Below are positions 17,946-26,621 of a DNA stretch of 64,000 nucleotides, in pieces; within the stretch, counting starts at the first letter, position 1; the number at the start of each line of letters is the position of its first letter. The notes beneath the pieces were generated by a model that ran no database searches, had not been told where the DNA came from, and was given only the letters and a program-made list of their open reading frames with translations. Source of the DNA: Mucilaginibacter mali (lineage in GTDB: Bacteria; Bacteroidota; Bacteroidia; Sphingobacteriales; Sphingobacteriaceae); the NCBI RefSeq assembly GCF_013283875.1, contig NZ_CP054139.1, forward strand, positions 5,022,001 to 5,086,000. Reading direction: 5' to 3'. A program made the translations under genes and the position numbers.

Positions 17946-18434
17946 TTAAATAAAAGATTCGTTTTCGGCCTTAACCTGGTGGGCGGCCTTGATCAGTTCG
18001 GCAAATAAAAATATGCTTAAGGCCAACACCCACATCGCCGGCGATTCGGTAAACAAGATCCCGTAAAACCTGCGGAAGCTGTACAGGCCATCTACAGGAA
18101 CAATGCTATGGGTAAGCACCTTCCACATTTGCTCGTACCCGGCCTGGAAGGCGGCGTTAACCAGCACCAATGCCAGGTAGCCCATGCGCTTCATTTTTAA
18201 ATAATTCTTTTCATCCCAGGGCTGTTTGGCTGTGTATGATAAAACTACCCGGCGCATATAAAGGCCCATCACCAGTAAAATAGCGGTAGATACCAGCTTG
18301 ATCATAGTGAGCCAAAAGAACAGCGGCTGACTGTTATACTGCCCGATGCCCTTAAAAAGCGAGAATACAGAGAACAGCGCCGATAAGGCGATAATAAGCC
18401 AAATGAGTGTAATAATACGGTTTGATGTTTTCAT
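17946..18434 (-). CDS. DUF2975 membrane protein
   Basis: The 162-residue protein has four hydrophobic segments (near IITLIWLIIALSALF, FFWLTMIKLVSTAILLVMG, YLALVLVNAAF and MWVLALSIFLFAELI) and fits DUF2975. I start at 18434 (MKTSNR); a 12-residue longer form has no obvious support. Family members occur next to a small HTH gene, as here, forming a membrane protein/regulator pair of unknown signal. First gene of the operon with the HTH and S41 protease. Confidence 0.85.
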   Translation of the reverse strand: MKTSNRIITLIWLIIALSALFSVFSLFKGIGQYNSQPLFFWLTMIKLVSTAILLVMGLYMRRVVLSYTAKQPWDEKNYLKMKRMGYLALVLVNAAFQAGYEQMWKVLTHSIVPVDGLYSFRRFYGILFTESPAMWVLALSIFLFAELIKAAHQVKAENESFI

Positions 18435-18670
18435 TTTTGGTTTGTGCTGATATGGTTTATACTGCATCAAACATAAATAGTTTTTAAATCAAAACAAATA
18501 AAATTTAAAATAAAACGATAAATAATTAAAACTATACGATTAAATCAACAGACTAATCCCGACCATGCGACGTTGTCAGGCTGAGTCTCCGCCGCACGCC
18601 ACAGTACAGGACAGTCGCTTTCCCTTTTTATTTTAGATTTGATCATCATACTGATATAAACCACCGCTTC

Positions 18671-20779
18671 ATGAAATTTCGTTATACCATCCCAGCTGCC
18701 TTGCTGTGTCTTGCCCTGTCGTATCAAATCAAAGCCCAACGCATAGATCGTTACGCGCTGGTAACCCGGCATAATGTCGAGATCAGCCGGATAGAACCGC
18801 TGGCCCCGCTTTCGGTAGGTAACGGCGATTTTGCCTTTACGGCCGATATTACCGGGATGCAATCGTTCGAGGACCATTACTGGAAGAACGGCACCTCGCT
18901 GGAGACGCTGAGTACCTGGTGCTGGCATTCGTTCCCCAATGTTGATCAGTTGAAGTTGCAGGATGCCATGAAGGAGATCGATTTCCATGGACGTAAAATT
19001 ATGTATGCCAGCCAGGAGAAAACACCAGCCGGCGAGTACTTCCGTCAGAACCCGCACCCGGTGCCGCTTGGGCAGATCGGTTTGGTTCAGGGCGATGGCA
19101 AGCCGCTGGATACTGCCGCTATTGGCAATATCCACCAAAAACTCGACCTGTGGCGGGGTATCATCAGCAGTAATTATACGGTGAACGGCACACCGGTGTC
19201 GGTAGAGACGATCTCGCATCCGGAGCAAAGTGAGGTGGCCTTCAAAATAAAATCGGCACTATTAAAAGGCGGCTTGAAGACCTCGTTCCGATTCCCCTAT
19301 TCTTACGATTTTAAAATCAAAAATAAACCTCCGTTCGATTGGAGCAAGCCCGATCGCCATCAAACTACCATCATCAGCCAAACACCCAACAGCGTGCTCC
19401 TGAAGCGTAATATCGAGGGCACCATTTATTACGTATCGGTAAACTGGCAGGGAAGGGCCCGGTTTAAGCAGGAGGGTGATCACCGTTTCCTTTTGGAAGC
19501 CACCGGGGCGGATAGTCTGCAACTCGTATGTTCGTTTTCTAAGACTTTAAATAAGGATGCAAAACCTACATTCGCGGGCATCAGGGCATTAAGTATCGCC
19601 TCGTGGAAAAACTTCTGGACTACAGGCGGAGCGGTTGACCTTTCAGGCAGTAAAGATCCGCGTGCTAATGAGTTGGAGCGCCGTATGGTATTATCGCAAT
19701 ACTTGTTGCATGTAAACTATGCCGGTTCGTTCCCACCGCAGGAAACGGGGTTGACCACCATTAGCTGGTATGGCAAGCATAACTCGGAAGTGTACTGGTG
19801 GCATGCCGCGCAGTTTTACGAGTGGGGGCATACCGAATCGCTGGAGAAAAGCTTTGCCTGGTATAAAAAGATATTGCCAACCGCCGTAGCCCAGGCCAAA
19901 AGCGAGGGCTTTGAGGGCGCACGCTGGCCAAAAATGTCGGGCATTGATGGCCGGCCAAGTCCGGGCAGCATTAACCCGTTCATCATCTGGAATCAGTGTA
20001 ACCCTATCTATTTGGCTGAGCTGATCTATCGTGCACACCCCGATAAAGCCACGCTTAATAAATACAGCGATGTGGTTTTCGAATCGGCAAAGTTCCTGTC
20101 ATCATACGCCTTTTGGGATGTGAAGACCGGACGCTATATCCTTGGTCCGCCTATAAAGGGTGTAGCCGAGCATAATGCCGAAAACGAAACGCAGAATCCA
20201 ACCTTTGAACTCACACAGTGGTACTACGGCCTGAAAGTGGCGCAGGATTGGCGCGAACGCCTGGGCATGCCACGCGAAAAGCATTGGGATGATATCCTGG
20301 CCAAACTATCACGCCCTGCCATCCACAATGGTCGCTATGCCGAACTGGAGACCGAACCGGGCAATGGCGGATCGGACCAGATCATGGCTTTGGGCTATCT
20401 GCCTAAAACGCCGATGATAGATGAAAAAGTAATGGCCGAAACATTTAACTCGATATATGATAAAGGCGGTCTGCGCGGTTTCATTAGCTGGAGTTTGGGT
20501 AAGGGGGCATTAACCGCCGCCCGCTTAAACGAGCCGGATAAGGCGGTGAATATTTTAGCTAACGACCGCTTTGGCGCGCTGTTTTTAAAGAACGGGCATG
20601 TGCAGCGTGCTAAAGAGCCACTGGCCTGCCCCGCCTACCTGCCCGCTAACAGCGCCTTTATGGCCGCGGCCGGGTTGATGGCCGCCGGATGGGACGGTGC
20701 GCCTAACGTAAACGCGCCTGGTTTCCCGCAGGATGGCAACTGGGTGGTAAGGGCCGAGGGCTTGAATAGGCTGCCATAG
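18671..20779 (+). CDS. Secreted GH65-like six-hairpin glycosidase
   Basis: The 702-residue protein has a signal peptide (ending IKAQ) and the layout of a beta-sandwich followed by an (alpha/alpha)6 barrel. Barrel motifs are GLTTISWYGKHNSEVYWWHAAQF, GARWPKMSG, NPFIIWNQCNPIYLAELIYR, and AENETQNPTFELTQWYYGL, in which the Glu of ENETQNPTFE is a candidate acid. It most resembles GH65-related proteins, but GH95 and other six-hairpin families are alternatives, and the substrate is not predictable. It is single, with the toxin-antitoxin pair behind it. Confidence 0.7.
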   Translation: MKFRYTIPAALLCLALSYQIKAQRIDRYALVTRHNVEISRIEPLAPLSVGNGDFAFTADITGMQSFEDHYWKNGTSLETLSTWCWHSFPNVDQLKLQDAMKEIDFHGRKIMYASQEKTPAGEYFRQNPHPVPLGQIGLVQGDGKPLDTAAIGNIHQKLDLWRGIISSNYTVNGTPVSVETISHPEQSEVAFKIKSALLKGGLKTSFRFPYSYDFKIKNKPPFDWSKPDRHQTTIISQTPNSVLLKRNIEGTIYYVSVNWQGRARFKQEGDHRFLLEATGADSLQLVCSFSKTLNKDAKPTFAGIRALSIASWKNFWTTGGAVDLSGSKDPRANELERRMVLSQYLLHVNYAGSFPPQETGLTTISWYGKHNSEVYWWHAAQFYEWGHTESLEKSFAWYKKILPTAVAQAKSEGFEGARWPKMSGIDGRPSPGSINPFIIWNQCNPIYLAELIYRAHPDKATLNKYSDVVFESAKFLSSYAFWDVKTGRYILGPPIKGVAEHNAENETQNPTFELTQWYYGLKVAQDWRERLGMPREKHWDDILAKLSRPAIHNGRYAELETEPGNGGSDQIMALGYLPKTPMIDEKVMAETFNSIYDKGGLRGFISWSLGKGALTAARLNEPDKAVNILANDRFGALFLKNGHVQRAKEPLACPAYLPANSAFMAAAGLMAAGWDGAPNVNAPGFPQDGNWVVRAEGLNRLP

Positions 20780-20807
20780 ACGGGTATGAATATTGCTGTT
20801 AAATAGT

Positions 20808-20815
20808 TAAATTTG
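20808..20815 (+). promoter_or_regulatory. -7 element before the toxin-antitoxin pair
   Basis: TAAATTTG is an exact TAnnTTTG match, 18 bases before the ATG at 20834. No TTTG is seen at the usual upstream distance. Confidence 0.5.
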
Positions 20816-20833
20816 TTTTAAAAGCGTATTGAT

Positions 20834-21094
20834 ATGACCATAGCAGCATTACGGGAACACATACACAAAGCAGTAGATAACGCTGACGAAAAAATACTGG
20901 AATCGGTATATGCTTTGCTTGAAGACCAGGGAGCCGAGCCATACGAATGGTCGGAAGATGAGGAGTTTGTGGCGGAACTTAATGAGCGCGTACGCAGAGC
21001 AGAAGAAGGAATAGACCGTACTTATTCATTAGATGAAATAAAAACATCTTTTGAAAGATGGGAAAAAGAACACTCAGGAAGCACTGGTAAATAA
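20834..21094 (+). CDS. Antitoxin-like protein
   Basis: An 86-residue, strongly acidic protein (WSEDEEFVAELNERVRRAEEG) with an N-terminal helical part starting MTIAALREHIHKAVDNADEKILESVYALL, the pattern of addiction-module antitoxins that pair with ParE/RelE toxins. Its stop overlaps the toxin start by one base (TAATG), which implies translational coupling. It would neutralise the toxin and probably bind the operon promoter. Confidence 0.82.
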   Translation: MTIAALREHIHKAVDNADEKILESVYALLEDQGAEPYEWSEDEEFVAELNERVRRAEEGIDRTYSLDEIKTSFERWEKEHSGSTGK

Positions 21095-21384
21095 TGTATA
21101 TTATTTCTTTGTTGCCAAAAGCCGAGCGCGAATTATATAAAGCGTGGAAATATTATGAAGAAGAACAACCGGGATTAGGTAAAAGATTTAGTGAAAAATT
21201 TGTTGAGAAGCTGGAATTAATACAGAATGATCCTTTTCATTATCCAATAAAAAATGGATTCCATGAAACCCTGGTCGATAAGTTTCCCTACCTTATTGTT
21301 TATACGATCATCGAATCGCGAAATATAATTTATGTATCGTCCATCTTCCACACCAGCCGCCATCCTAAAAGAAAGCATAAATAA
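21094..21384 (+). CDS. RelE/ParE-family toxin
   Basis: A 96-residue basic protein: LLPKAERELYKAWKYYEEEQPGLGKRFSEKFVEKLELIQNDPFHYP with the later block FPYLIVYTIIESRNIIYVSSIFHTSRHPKR. This is the ParE/RelE toxin fold with its closing arginine-rich strand. Whether it cleaves mRNA (RelE) or poisons gyrase (ParE) cannot be read from the sequence. It is coupled to the antitoxin. Confidence 0.88.
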   Translation: MYIISLLPKAERELYKAWKYYEEEQPGLGKRFSEKFVEKLELIQNDPFHYPIKNGFHETLVDKFPYLIVYTIIESRNIIYVSSIFHTSRHPKRKHK

Positions 21385-21425
21385 AACAATCCCTCCACCA
21401 GGCAGGTATATCTATAAAACCTGGT

Positions 21426-22181
21426 ATGCCCGAAGGCCCGTCCATAATTATCCTGAAAGAAAAGCTACAGCCTTTTATTGGCCGTAAGATCACCGTGGCT
21501 AAAGGCTATGCCAAAGGCTTTGACCCCGCGCTGATTAACCACCAAACCATTACCGACATTAAAGGCTGGGGCAAGCACCTGCTCATCTGCTTTCATGATT
21601 TTGCTGTGCGCATACACATGGGCTTGTTCGGCAGTTATAAAATAAACGATCATGGTAAACGTAACGCATCGCTGCAGATGCAGTTTGGCGATGAGGAGGT
21701 TAACTTTTCTATCAGCAATGTAAAGCTGATAGAAGAACCGCTGGATGAGGTGTACGATTGGTCGGCCGATTTGATGAACCCTAAATTCAATGCTAAAAAA
21801 GCCAAAGAAAAACTGTTAAAGAAGCCCAAGACGCTGATCTGCGACCAACTGCTTAACCAGGATATATTTGCCGGTTCGGGCAATATCGTGAAGAACGAGG
21901 TATTGTTCCGTTCACGCGTGCACCCGGAAAGTGTAGTTGGCCATATCCCAACACGTAAGATGAATCAACTGATAAAAGAGGCTGTAAATTTTTGCCACGA
22001 CTTTTATACCTGGCGAAAGGCAGGCGAGTTGAGTAAACACCTGGAGGCCTACGAGCAGGAAATGTGTCCGCGTAATCATATCCCCCTGAACAAGGCTGAT
22101 CTTGGTAAAACAAAAAGGCATACATACTTTTGCAACAAGTGCCAGGTTCTGTACCGTGCATCCTCAGATGGGGATGATTAA
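21426..22181 (+). CDS. Fpg/Nei-family DNA glycosylase with altered zinc finger
   Basis: The 251-residue protein begins MPEGPSI, so after Met removal Pro is the N-terminal nucleophile followed by the catalytic Glu of Fpg/Nei base-excision enzymes. IHMGLFGSY and DIFAGSGNIVKNEVLFRSRVHP (helix-two-turns-helix) are typical. The C-terminal finger is unusual: C214-x3-H218 replaces the usual first Cys pair, while CNKC at 236-239 is normal. Relatives are annotated as endonuclease VIII-like. Its stop abuts that of feoB with no bases between. Confidence 0.88.
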   Translation: MPEGPSIIILKEKLQPFIGRKITVAKGYAKGFDPALINHQTITDIKGWGKHLLICFHDFAVRIHMGLFGSYKINDHGKRNASLQMQFGDEEVNFSISNVKLIEEPLDEVYDWSADLMNPKFNAKKAKEKLLKKPKTLICDQLLNQDIFAGSGNIVKNEVLFRSRVHPESVVGHIPTRKMNQLIKEAVNFCHDFYTWRKAGELSKHLEAYEQEMCPRNHIPLNKADLGKTKRHTYFCNKCQVLYRASSDGDD

Positions 22182-24293
22182 CTATTTCAACAACTGGTAG
22201 GTGATCAAACTGATCACATAAGCCAGCACCGTCATATAAGCAAACTGTGCTACCGGCCAGCGCCAGTTCTTGGTTTCGCGGTACACTACGGCTACTGTAC
22301 TGGCGCACTGCATCGCGAAGGCATAAAACATCATTAGCGAAAACGCCACCGCCAGCGTAAACACCGGCTGCCCGGTTTTGGGGTTAATGGCATTGGCCAT
22401 TTTATTTTGCACGGTATCCAGCTTATCCGCATCGCCATCCACACTGTAAATGGTGGCCATGGTGCCCACAAATACCTCGCGGGCGGCAAAGGAGGTAATT
22501 AATGCGATACCGATCTTCCAGTCGAAGCCTAAGGGACGAATCACAGGCTCGATAGTATGGCCCAATACGCCGGCGTACGAGTTTTCCAGTTTATCGGTGG
22601 CGATGGCGTGGCGCAGGTCGTCGGCTTTCCAGGTTTTGTATTGTGGTTCGGCGTATTTTTTGTCGATGTTATCGAAGCGGTTGCCCGGACCGTAGCTAGC
22701 CAGCACCCAAAGGATAACTGATACGGCGATGATGACCTTACCCGCTTGTAGCACGAATGCCTTTGCACGATCATACATCGAGTGCAGCACGTTCTTCCAG
22801 CGCGGCATGCGGTAAACTGGCAGCTCCATAATAAAGTAACCACGCTCACGGCTTTTCAGTATAAATTTAAATACCCAGGCCACAATCACTGCCGATACCA
22901 AACTCAAAATATACATGCCGGTAAGCGCCAGGCCCTGCATATTAAAAATGCCCCAAACCGTTTTTTTCGGAACCACCAGGGCAATCAGCAGCGTATAAAC
23001 CGGCAAACGGGCCGAGCAGGTAATCAGCGGGGTCACCATAATGGTGATCATCCGGTCTTTCCAGTTCTCGATGGTACGGGTACTCATAATGGATGGCACC
23101 GCGCAGGCAAAACCACCAATCAGCGGCACTACCGATTTACCATTTAAGCCCACCTTCCGCATGATCTTATCCATCATAAACGTAACGCGCGACATATAAC
23201 CGGTATCTTCCAGTATCGAAATAAAGGCAAACAGGATAGCGATCTGCGGGATAAACACCATTACACCGCTCAAACCAGCCACAATACCATCGGCCAGCAG
23301 ATCGGTAGCCGGGCCGGCCGGCAGCCAAACATGCAGTTCGTTCTGCAACCAGGCAAATCCGTTGGCTATCAGGTCCATCGGGTAAGCCGACCAGGCAAAT
23401 ATCGACTGGAACATGAACAGCAGTATCCCGATAAATATCACAAAGCCAAACACGCGATGAGTAAGTACGCGGTCTATCTTATTGCTCATGCTTTCCTCGC
23501 GGGCGGTCTCAGGTATGGTAACCGTATCAAAAAGCAGGTCGTTAATAAAGTTGTAACGGGCAATGGTCTCGGTAGCCTGCGCCTTTTGCGAGTGAAAGTT
23601 GTGTTCCTTTTCCAACTCCTCAATGCGGTCGCTTTGGGCTGGGGTAAGAAATTGCAAATGCTCGTGCTGGTGCGCCAGCTGCAACGCGAAGTAAGGGTTA
23701 TCGGTACCTATCTCCTGGCTTATCTGCGCGATCAAAGCCGGGGCTATCGGTTCTATTTCAATACTCTCCTGTTGTAATGCAATTTTGTTGGCAAATGAGA
23801 TGGCTTTTTTCAGTTCATCAATACCGCTAACCTTTCGGGCCGCGATAGGAATAACGGGTACACCCAGCTTCTTCGAAAATTCATCGACATTAATGCTGAT
23901 GCCCGACTTTTTGGCCAGGTCCATCATATTAAGCGCTACAATTACCGGGATCTTCAAATCGGCTACCTGGGTGTATAAAAGCAGGTTGCGCTTCAGGTTG
24001 GTGGCATCCAGTATCACCACCACCAAATTGGGGTTATGATCGTTGGCACGGTCGGCTAAAACAGAAAAAACGATGGATTCGTCCTTGCTTTTGGGATATA
24101 AGCTGTAAGTGCCCGGCAGATCGATGATCTCGGCACGGCGGCCATCGGGCAAATCGCAAAAACCGGTCTTCTTATCAACAGTAACACCCGGAAAATTCCC
24201 GATCTTTTGATTAAGCCCGGTTAAAACATTAAAGAGTGTTGATTTACCGGTATTAGGATTCCCTACAAGTGCAACTCTCAGTTCGGCTTTCAA
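22182..24293 (-). CDS. feoB: Ferrous iron transporter FeoB
   Basis: The 703-residue membrane protein takes up Fe(II). The N-terminal G domain has GNPNTGKST (G1, 11-19), the G3 DLPGTYSL, and NMMD (G4). Gate-type membrane segments follow, including FGFVIFIGILLFMFQ, GGFACAVPSIMSTRTI and ITCSARLPVYTLL, with the conserved Cys-containing motifs. Length fits family norms. It lies eight bases behind feoA and shares its promoter. Convergent with the glycosylase gene, its stop codon directly abutting. Confidence 0.97.
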   Translation of the reverse strand: MKAELRVALVGNPNTGKSTLFNVLTGLNQKIGNFPGVTVDKKTGFCDLPDGRRAEIIDLPGTYSLYPKSKDESIVFSVLADRANDHNPNLVVVILDATNLKRNLLLYTQVADLKIPVIVALNMMDLAKKSGISINVDEFSKKLGVPVIPIAARKVSGIDELKKAISFANKIALQQESIEIEPIAPALIAQISQEIGTDNPYFALQLAHQHEHLQFLTPAQSDRIEELEKEHNFHSQKAQATETIARYNFINDLLFDTVTIPETAREESMSNKIDRVLTHRVFGFVIFIGILLFMFQSIFAWSAYPMDLIANGFAWLQNELHVWLPAGPATDLLADGIVAGLSGVMVFIPQIAILFAFISILEDTGYMSRVTFMMDKIMRKVGLNGKSVVPLIGGFACAVPSIMSTRTIENWKDRMITIMVTPLITCSARLPVYTLLIALVVPKKTVWGIFNMQGLALTGMYILSLVSAVIVAWVFKFILKSRERGYFIMELPVYRMPRWKNVLHSMYDRAKAFVLQAGKVIIAVSVILWVLASYGPGNRFDNIDKKYAEPQYKTWKADDLRHAIATDKLENSYAGVLGHTIEPVIRPLGFDWKIGIALITSFAAREVFVGTMATIYSVDGDADKLDTVQNKMANAINPKTGQPVFTLAVAFSLMMFYAFAMQCASTVAVVYRETKNWRWPVAQFAYMTVLAYVISLITYQLLK

Positions 24294-24301
24294 TTTACAG
24301 G

Positions 24302-24520
24302 CTAACTATGCAGGATAATGGTTGAAGCCTCTCTTTTACGCAGGCTAAGCTGGTAGCCCGATACGTTGATGGCGATAGGATCGCCAAGAGGCGCGATGCG
24401 TTCAACAATAACTTCCTCGCCGGGCAGGCAACCCATTTCCATTAATTTAACAGACATTTCAAGGTCGGTGAACTCTTTTACAATACCCCTGTTACCTACT
24501 TTAAGTTGTGAAAGCTTCAT
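24302..24520 (-). CDS. feoA: Ferrous iron transport accessory protein FeoA
   Basis: A 72-residue SH3-like protein (MKLSQLKVGNRGIVKEFTDLEMSVKLMEMGCLPGEEVIVERIAPLGDPIAINVSGYQLSLRKREASTIIL). It supports FeoB on the cytoplasmic side. First gene of feoAB, with a strong promoter about 20 bases upstream and a possible Fur site over its -33 box. Confidence 0.93.
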   Translation of the reverse strand: MKLSQLKVGNRGIVKEFTDLEMSVKLMEMGCLPGEEVIVERIAPLGDPIAINVSGYQLSLRKREASTIILHS

Positions 24521-24540
24521 TGATGTTATTTAGAACGATT

Positions 24541-24572
24541 CAAATGTATGGCTTATTTAAATTAAATCCAAA
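24541..24572 (-). promoter_or_regulatory. feoAB promoter
   Basis: On the minus strand TTTG (24569-24572), 20 bases, TACATTTG (24541-24548): both boxes match the Bacteroidota housekeeping consensus. Predicted transcription start is about 24535, giving a leader near 15 nt. Confidence 0.75.
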
Positions 24573-24587
24573 TAATGATAATTGATT
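24571..24587 (-). promoter_or_regulatory. Possible Fur-type iron box
   Basis: Plus-strand AATAATGATAATTGATT has two hexamers (AATAAT GATAAT) that differ at one base from the first twelve bases of the Fur consensus; the third hexamer is poor. It overlaps the -33 box of feoAB, where a repressor would block RNA polymerase. Confidence 0.45.
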
Positions 24588-24732
24588 CTTTTTTTATGAG
24601 GGTGGGATGATAAAGGGAGTGGGGGTAATTGTCGGAATCGCTGATTTAGGATGGTTTTTTTGATAACGCTCATCTTTTTTCTTAAACCTAAAACAGCGCA
24701 GCGAAATGACTAATGACCCACTGACTAATATG

Positions 24733-24836
24733 GCGATGCCTTCGGCCCGGGCTATCCGTTGCAAGTCCTCGCCAGCCCCTAGCGCTATCCCGTCCGGCTC
24801 CGGGCTTTCCACTACTATCCCTATCGCGCAAAGCAG
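24733..24836. repeat. Dispersed intergenic repeat, GGATA/CGGGCC type, copy 2
   Basis: In reverse orientation to the 952-1088 copy: CGGCCCGGGCTATCCGTT, then CGGGCTTTCCACTACTATCCCTATCGC. It fills the middle of the gap between feoA and the next gene. Short open frames across it are not credible genes. Confidence 0.5.
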
Positions 24837-24905
24837 TTTGGATATACGCCAAACACATGCTTATATATCTTTAATTTTTACCTTTATGTGTTACTTTAAA
24901 TAAAC

Positions 24906-25361
24906 ATGAAACCGATATATGCCAATACTTTAAAGTTCGCTTTTGCAATAATAGCGGCCATTACATTTTTTATAGTATCTAATTTAAACGCTGAAAAAGA
25001 AAAACACCAAAGGCTACTGGCTTTAGGTGATCTGAGACTTAGCGGAAAAGTTATTGATTCGAGTGTGTATAAGTACGGAGGCAGGCCTTATCTTTTGATA
25101 TGCCTTAAACTGGACACCTGCAATAAAAAGAGCTTGTATCTTTTTAATGACCTGATCGCCCTAAAGATCAAGAATGGCATAGCCACCATGTCAGCCGGAC
25201 CGGACTATACTATTGCACCAATATCCTTTGTAGCCATTGATGCGAAAAGAAATATAATGATCACCCGTTATCAAAACGGCCAGGCAGATACAAGCGACAT
25301 TGATATTCGGGCCGATGGCCTTACGGAAAGCCAGATGAACTTCTGTAACAAAGATAAATAG
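24906..25361 (+). CDS. Unknown protein with one N-terminal membrane segment
   Basis: A 151-residue protein: a membrane-spanning or uncleaved signal segment (LKFAFAIIAAITFFIVSNL, about 9-27) and a soluble domain of about 120 residues with strands (DLRLSGKVIDSSVYKYGG, YLLICLKLDTCNKKSLYLF). Three Cys are present in the outer part. I do not recognise the family. TACCTTTA about 20 bases upstream is one mismatch from a -7 box. AT-rich like the lipoprotein at 274. Confidence 0.65.
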   Translation: MKPIYANTLKFAFAIIAAITFFIVSNLNAEKEKHQRLLALGDLRLSGKVIDSSVYKYGGRPYLLICLKLDTCNKKSLYLFNDLIALKIKNGIATMSAGPDYTIAPISFVAIDAKRNIMITRYQNGQADTSDIDIRADGLTESQMNFCNKDK

Positions 25362-25428
25362 CAAGCTGTCCGACAAAATAATTAACCATTAGGAAACTAT
25401 TCCACACCATTTCAACGTAAATAATAAT

Positions 25429-25506
25429 ATGAACGCGAATTACATCAAAGCTTTGCTATTCATTTTAAGCCTGTCGTTTATGTTTTGCCTGCTGGCACAG
25501 GCATAG
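25429..25506 (+). CDS. Possible 25-residue hydrophobic peptide
   Basis: The frame reads MNANYIKALLFILSLSFMFCLLAQA and stops at 25504-25506. It has the form of a single-span small membrane peptide or a bare signal peptide. It follows the unknown 151-residue gene by 67 bases. Nothing beyond composition supports it. Confidence 0.25.
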   Translation: MNANYIKALLFILSLSFMFCLLAQA

Positions 25507-25654
25507 CGCCCATGCTAATTGGGTAAAAGATACAGGTACTTGCTATTAAAAGCTATAAATACGCTTTTAATAATGTACTTTCGCGCAAAATTATCAATTC
25601 ATAAAAAACCAAGCCACAATACCCCCCTTTGGTTAACAATATTTAAAAATCTCG

Positions 25655-26383
25655 ATGATTATTTTAGCATTCTTTTTGGCCCACTGGTTCCTGTCGCTGT
25701 TTTTCCAGACATTCTTTTTGCACCGCTACGCCTCGCATAAAATGTTTAAGATGAACGGTTTCTGGGAAAAGGTGTTCTATTTCTGCACCTTTATATTTCA
25801 GGGGTCATCGTTCCTAAACCCACGGGCGTACGCCATTATGCACCGCATGCACCATGCTTACAGCGATACCGAAAAAGACCCGCATTCGCCGCATTTTATT
25901 AAGGATGTTTGGGGCCTGATGATGAAGACCAAGAACATTTATTTAGATTATCGTAAGTACAAACTGGAGCCCGAGCCGCAATTTATCGATCGCTACCCCA
26001 CCTGGTCGTTCATCGATCGCTTTGGCGATCTGTGGATCACCCGCATATTTTTTGTGGCTTTTTATATCGGTTTTTATGTGGTTTTCGCTAATCACTGGTA
26101 CCTGTGGCTATTGCTGCCCTTCCATTTTATTATGGGCCCGCTGCATGGCGCTATCGTTAACTGGTGTGGCCACAAATATGGCTACAGCAATCACGATAAC
26201 GACGACCATAGCAAAAACTCGCTTCCGCTGGATTTCCTGATGATGGGCGAACTGTTCCAAAACAACCACCACAAGAAGCCAAACGATGTGAACTTCGCGC
26301 AAAAATGGTTCGAGTTCGACCCATCGTACCCTATAATTAAGGTGATGCATAAGTTGCGCATTATTCGTTTGCGTAAAGTTTAA
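25655..26383 (+). CDS. Acyl-CoA/acyl-lipid desaturase (delta-9 type)
   Basis: The 242-residue membrane protein carries the three histidine boxes of the di-iron desaturase family: HRYASH (near 23), HRMHHAYSD (near 63) and QNNHHKKP (near 208), with hydrophobic spans between. It introduces a double bond into fatty acyl chains, using an electron donor not encoded here. It is shorter than eukaryotic enzymes but normal for bacterial forms. Two further lipid-related membrane genes follow on the same strand after a repeat. Confidence 0.9.
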   Translation: MIILAFFLAHWFLSLFFQTFFLHRYASHKMFKMNGFWEKVFYFCTFIFQGSSFLNPRAYAIMHRMHHAYSDTEKDPHSPHFIKDVWGLMMKTKNIYLDYRKYKLEPEPQFIDRYPTWSFIDRFGDLWITRIFFVAFYIGFYVVFANHWYLWLLLPFHFIMGPLHGAIVNWCGHKYGYSNHDNDDHSKNSLPLDFLMMGELFQNNHHKKPNDVNFAQKWFEFDPSYPIIKVMHKLRIIRLRKV

Positions 26384-26437
26384 TTATCGCGGATCTGGGG
26401 GCGAACGTAGAGACGACGCTTGTAAACTAACCGGGGT

Positions 26438-26586
26438 TACACTCACCCGGTCGTGGCTTCGCCCGACCACCCTCTCTCGCCTTTGGCGAAAGAGGGAATG
26501 TGTTTCTCCGATGCTGCCCCTGCCCGCTGCCGCGCGCAGCGAAGAGAGGGCCGACCAGCGTAGCGTAGTCGGGGTGAGTAGACGGG
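26438..26586. repeat. ACTCACCC...GGGTGAGT palindromic repeat, copy 2
   Basis: Left end TACACTCACCCGGTCGTGGC, right end GTAGTCGGGGTGAGTAGAC, with AGAGAGGG/CCCTCTCT arms inside. It is the same family as 15307-15494 and separates the desaturase from the DUF1475 gene. Confidence 0.65.
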
Positions 26587-26621
26587 TTGTGGATTGATGT
26601 TTAATTTTAACAAACCATCAT

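Noticed and set aside
24594..24812. A 72-residue minus-strand frame in the feoA upstream gap
   Set aside because: It reads through the dispersed repeat and the AT-rich promoter side; no motif or ribosome site supports it.
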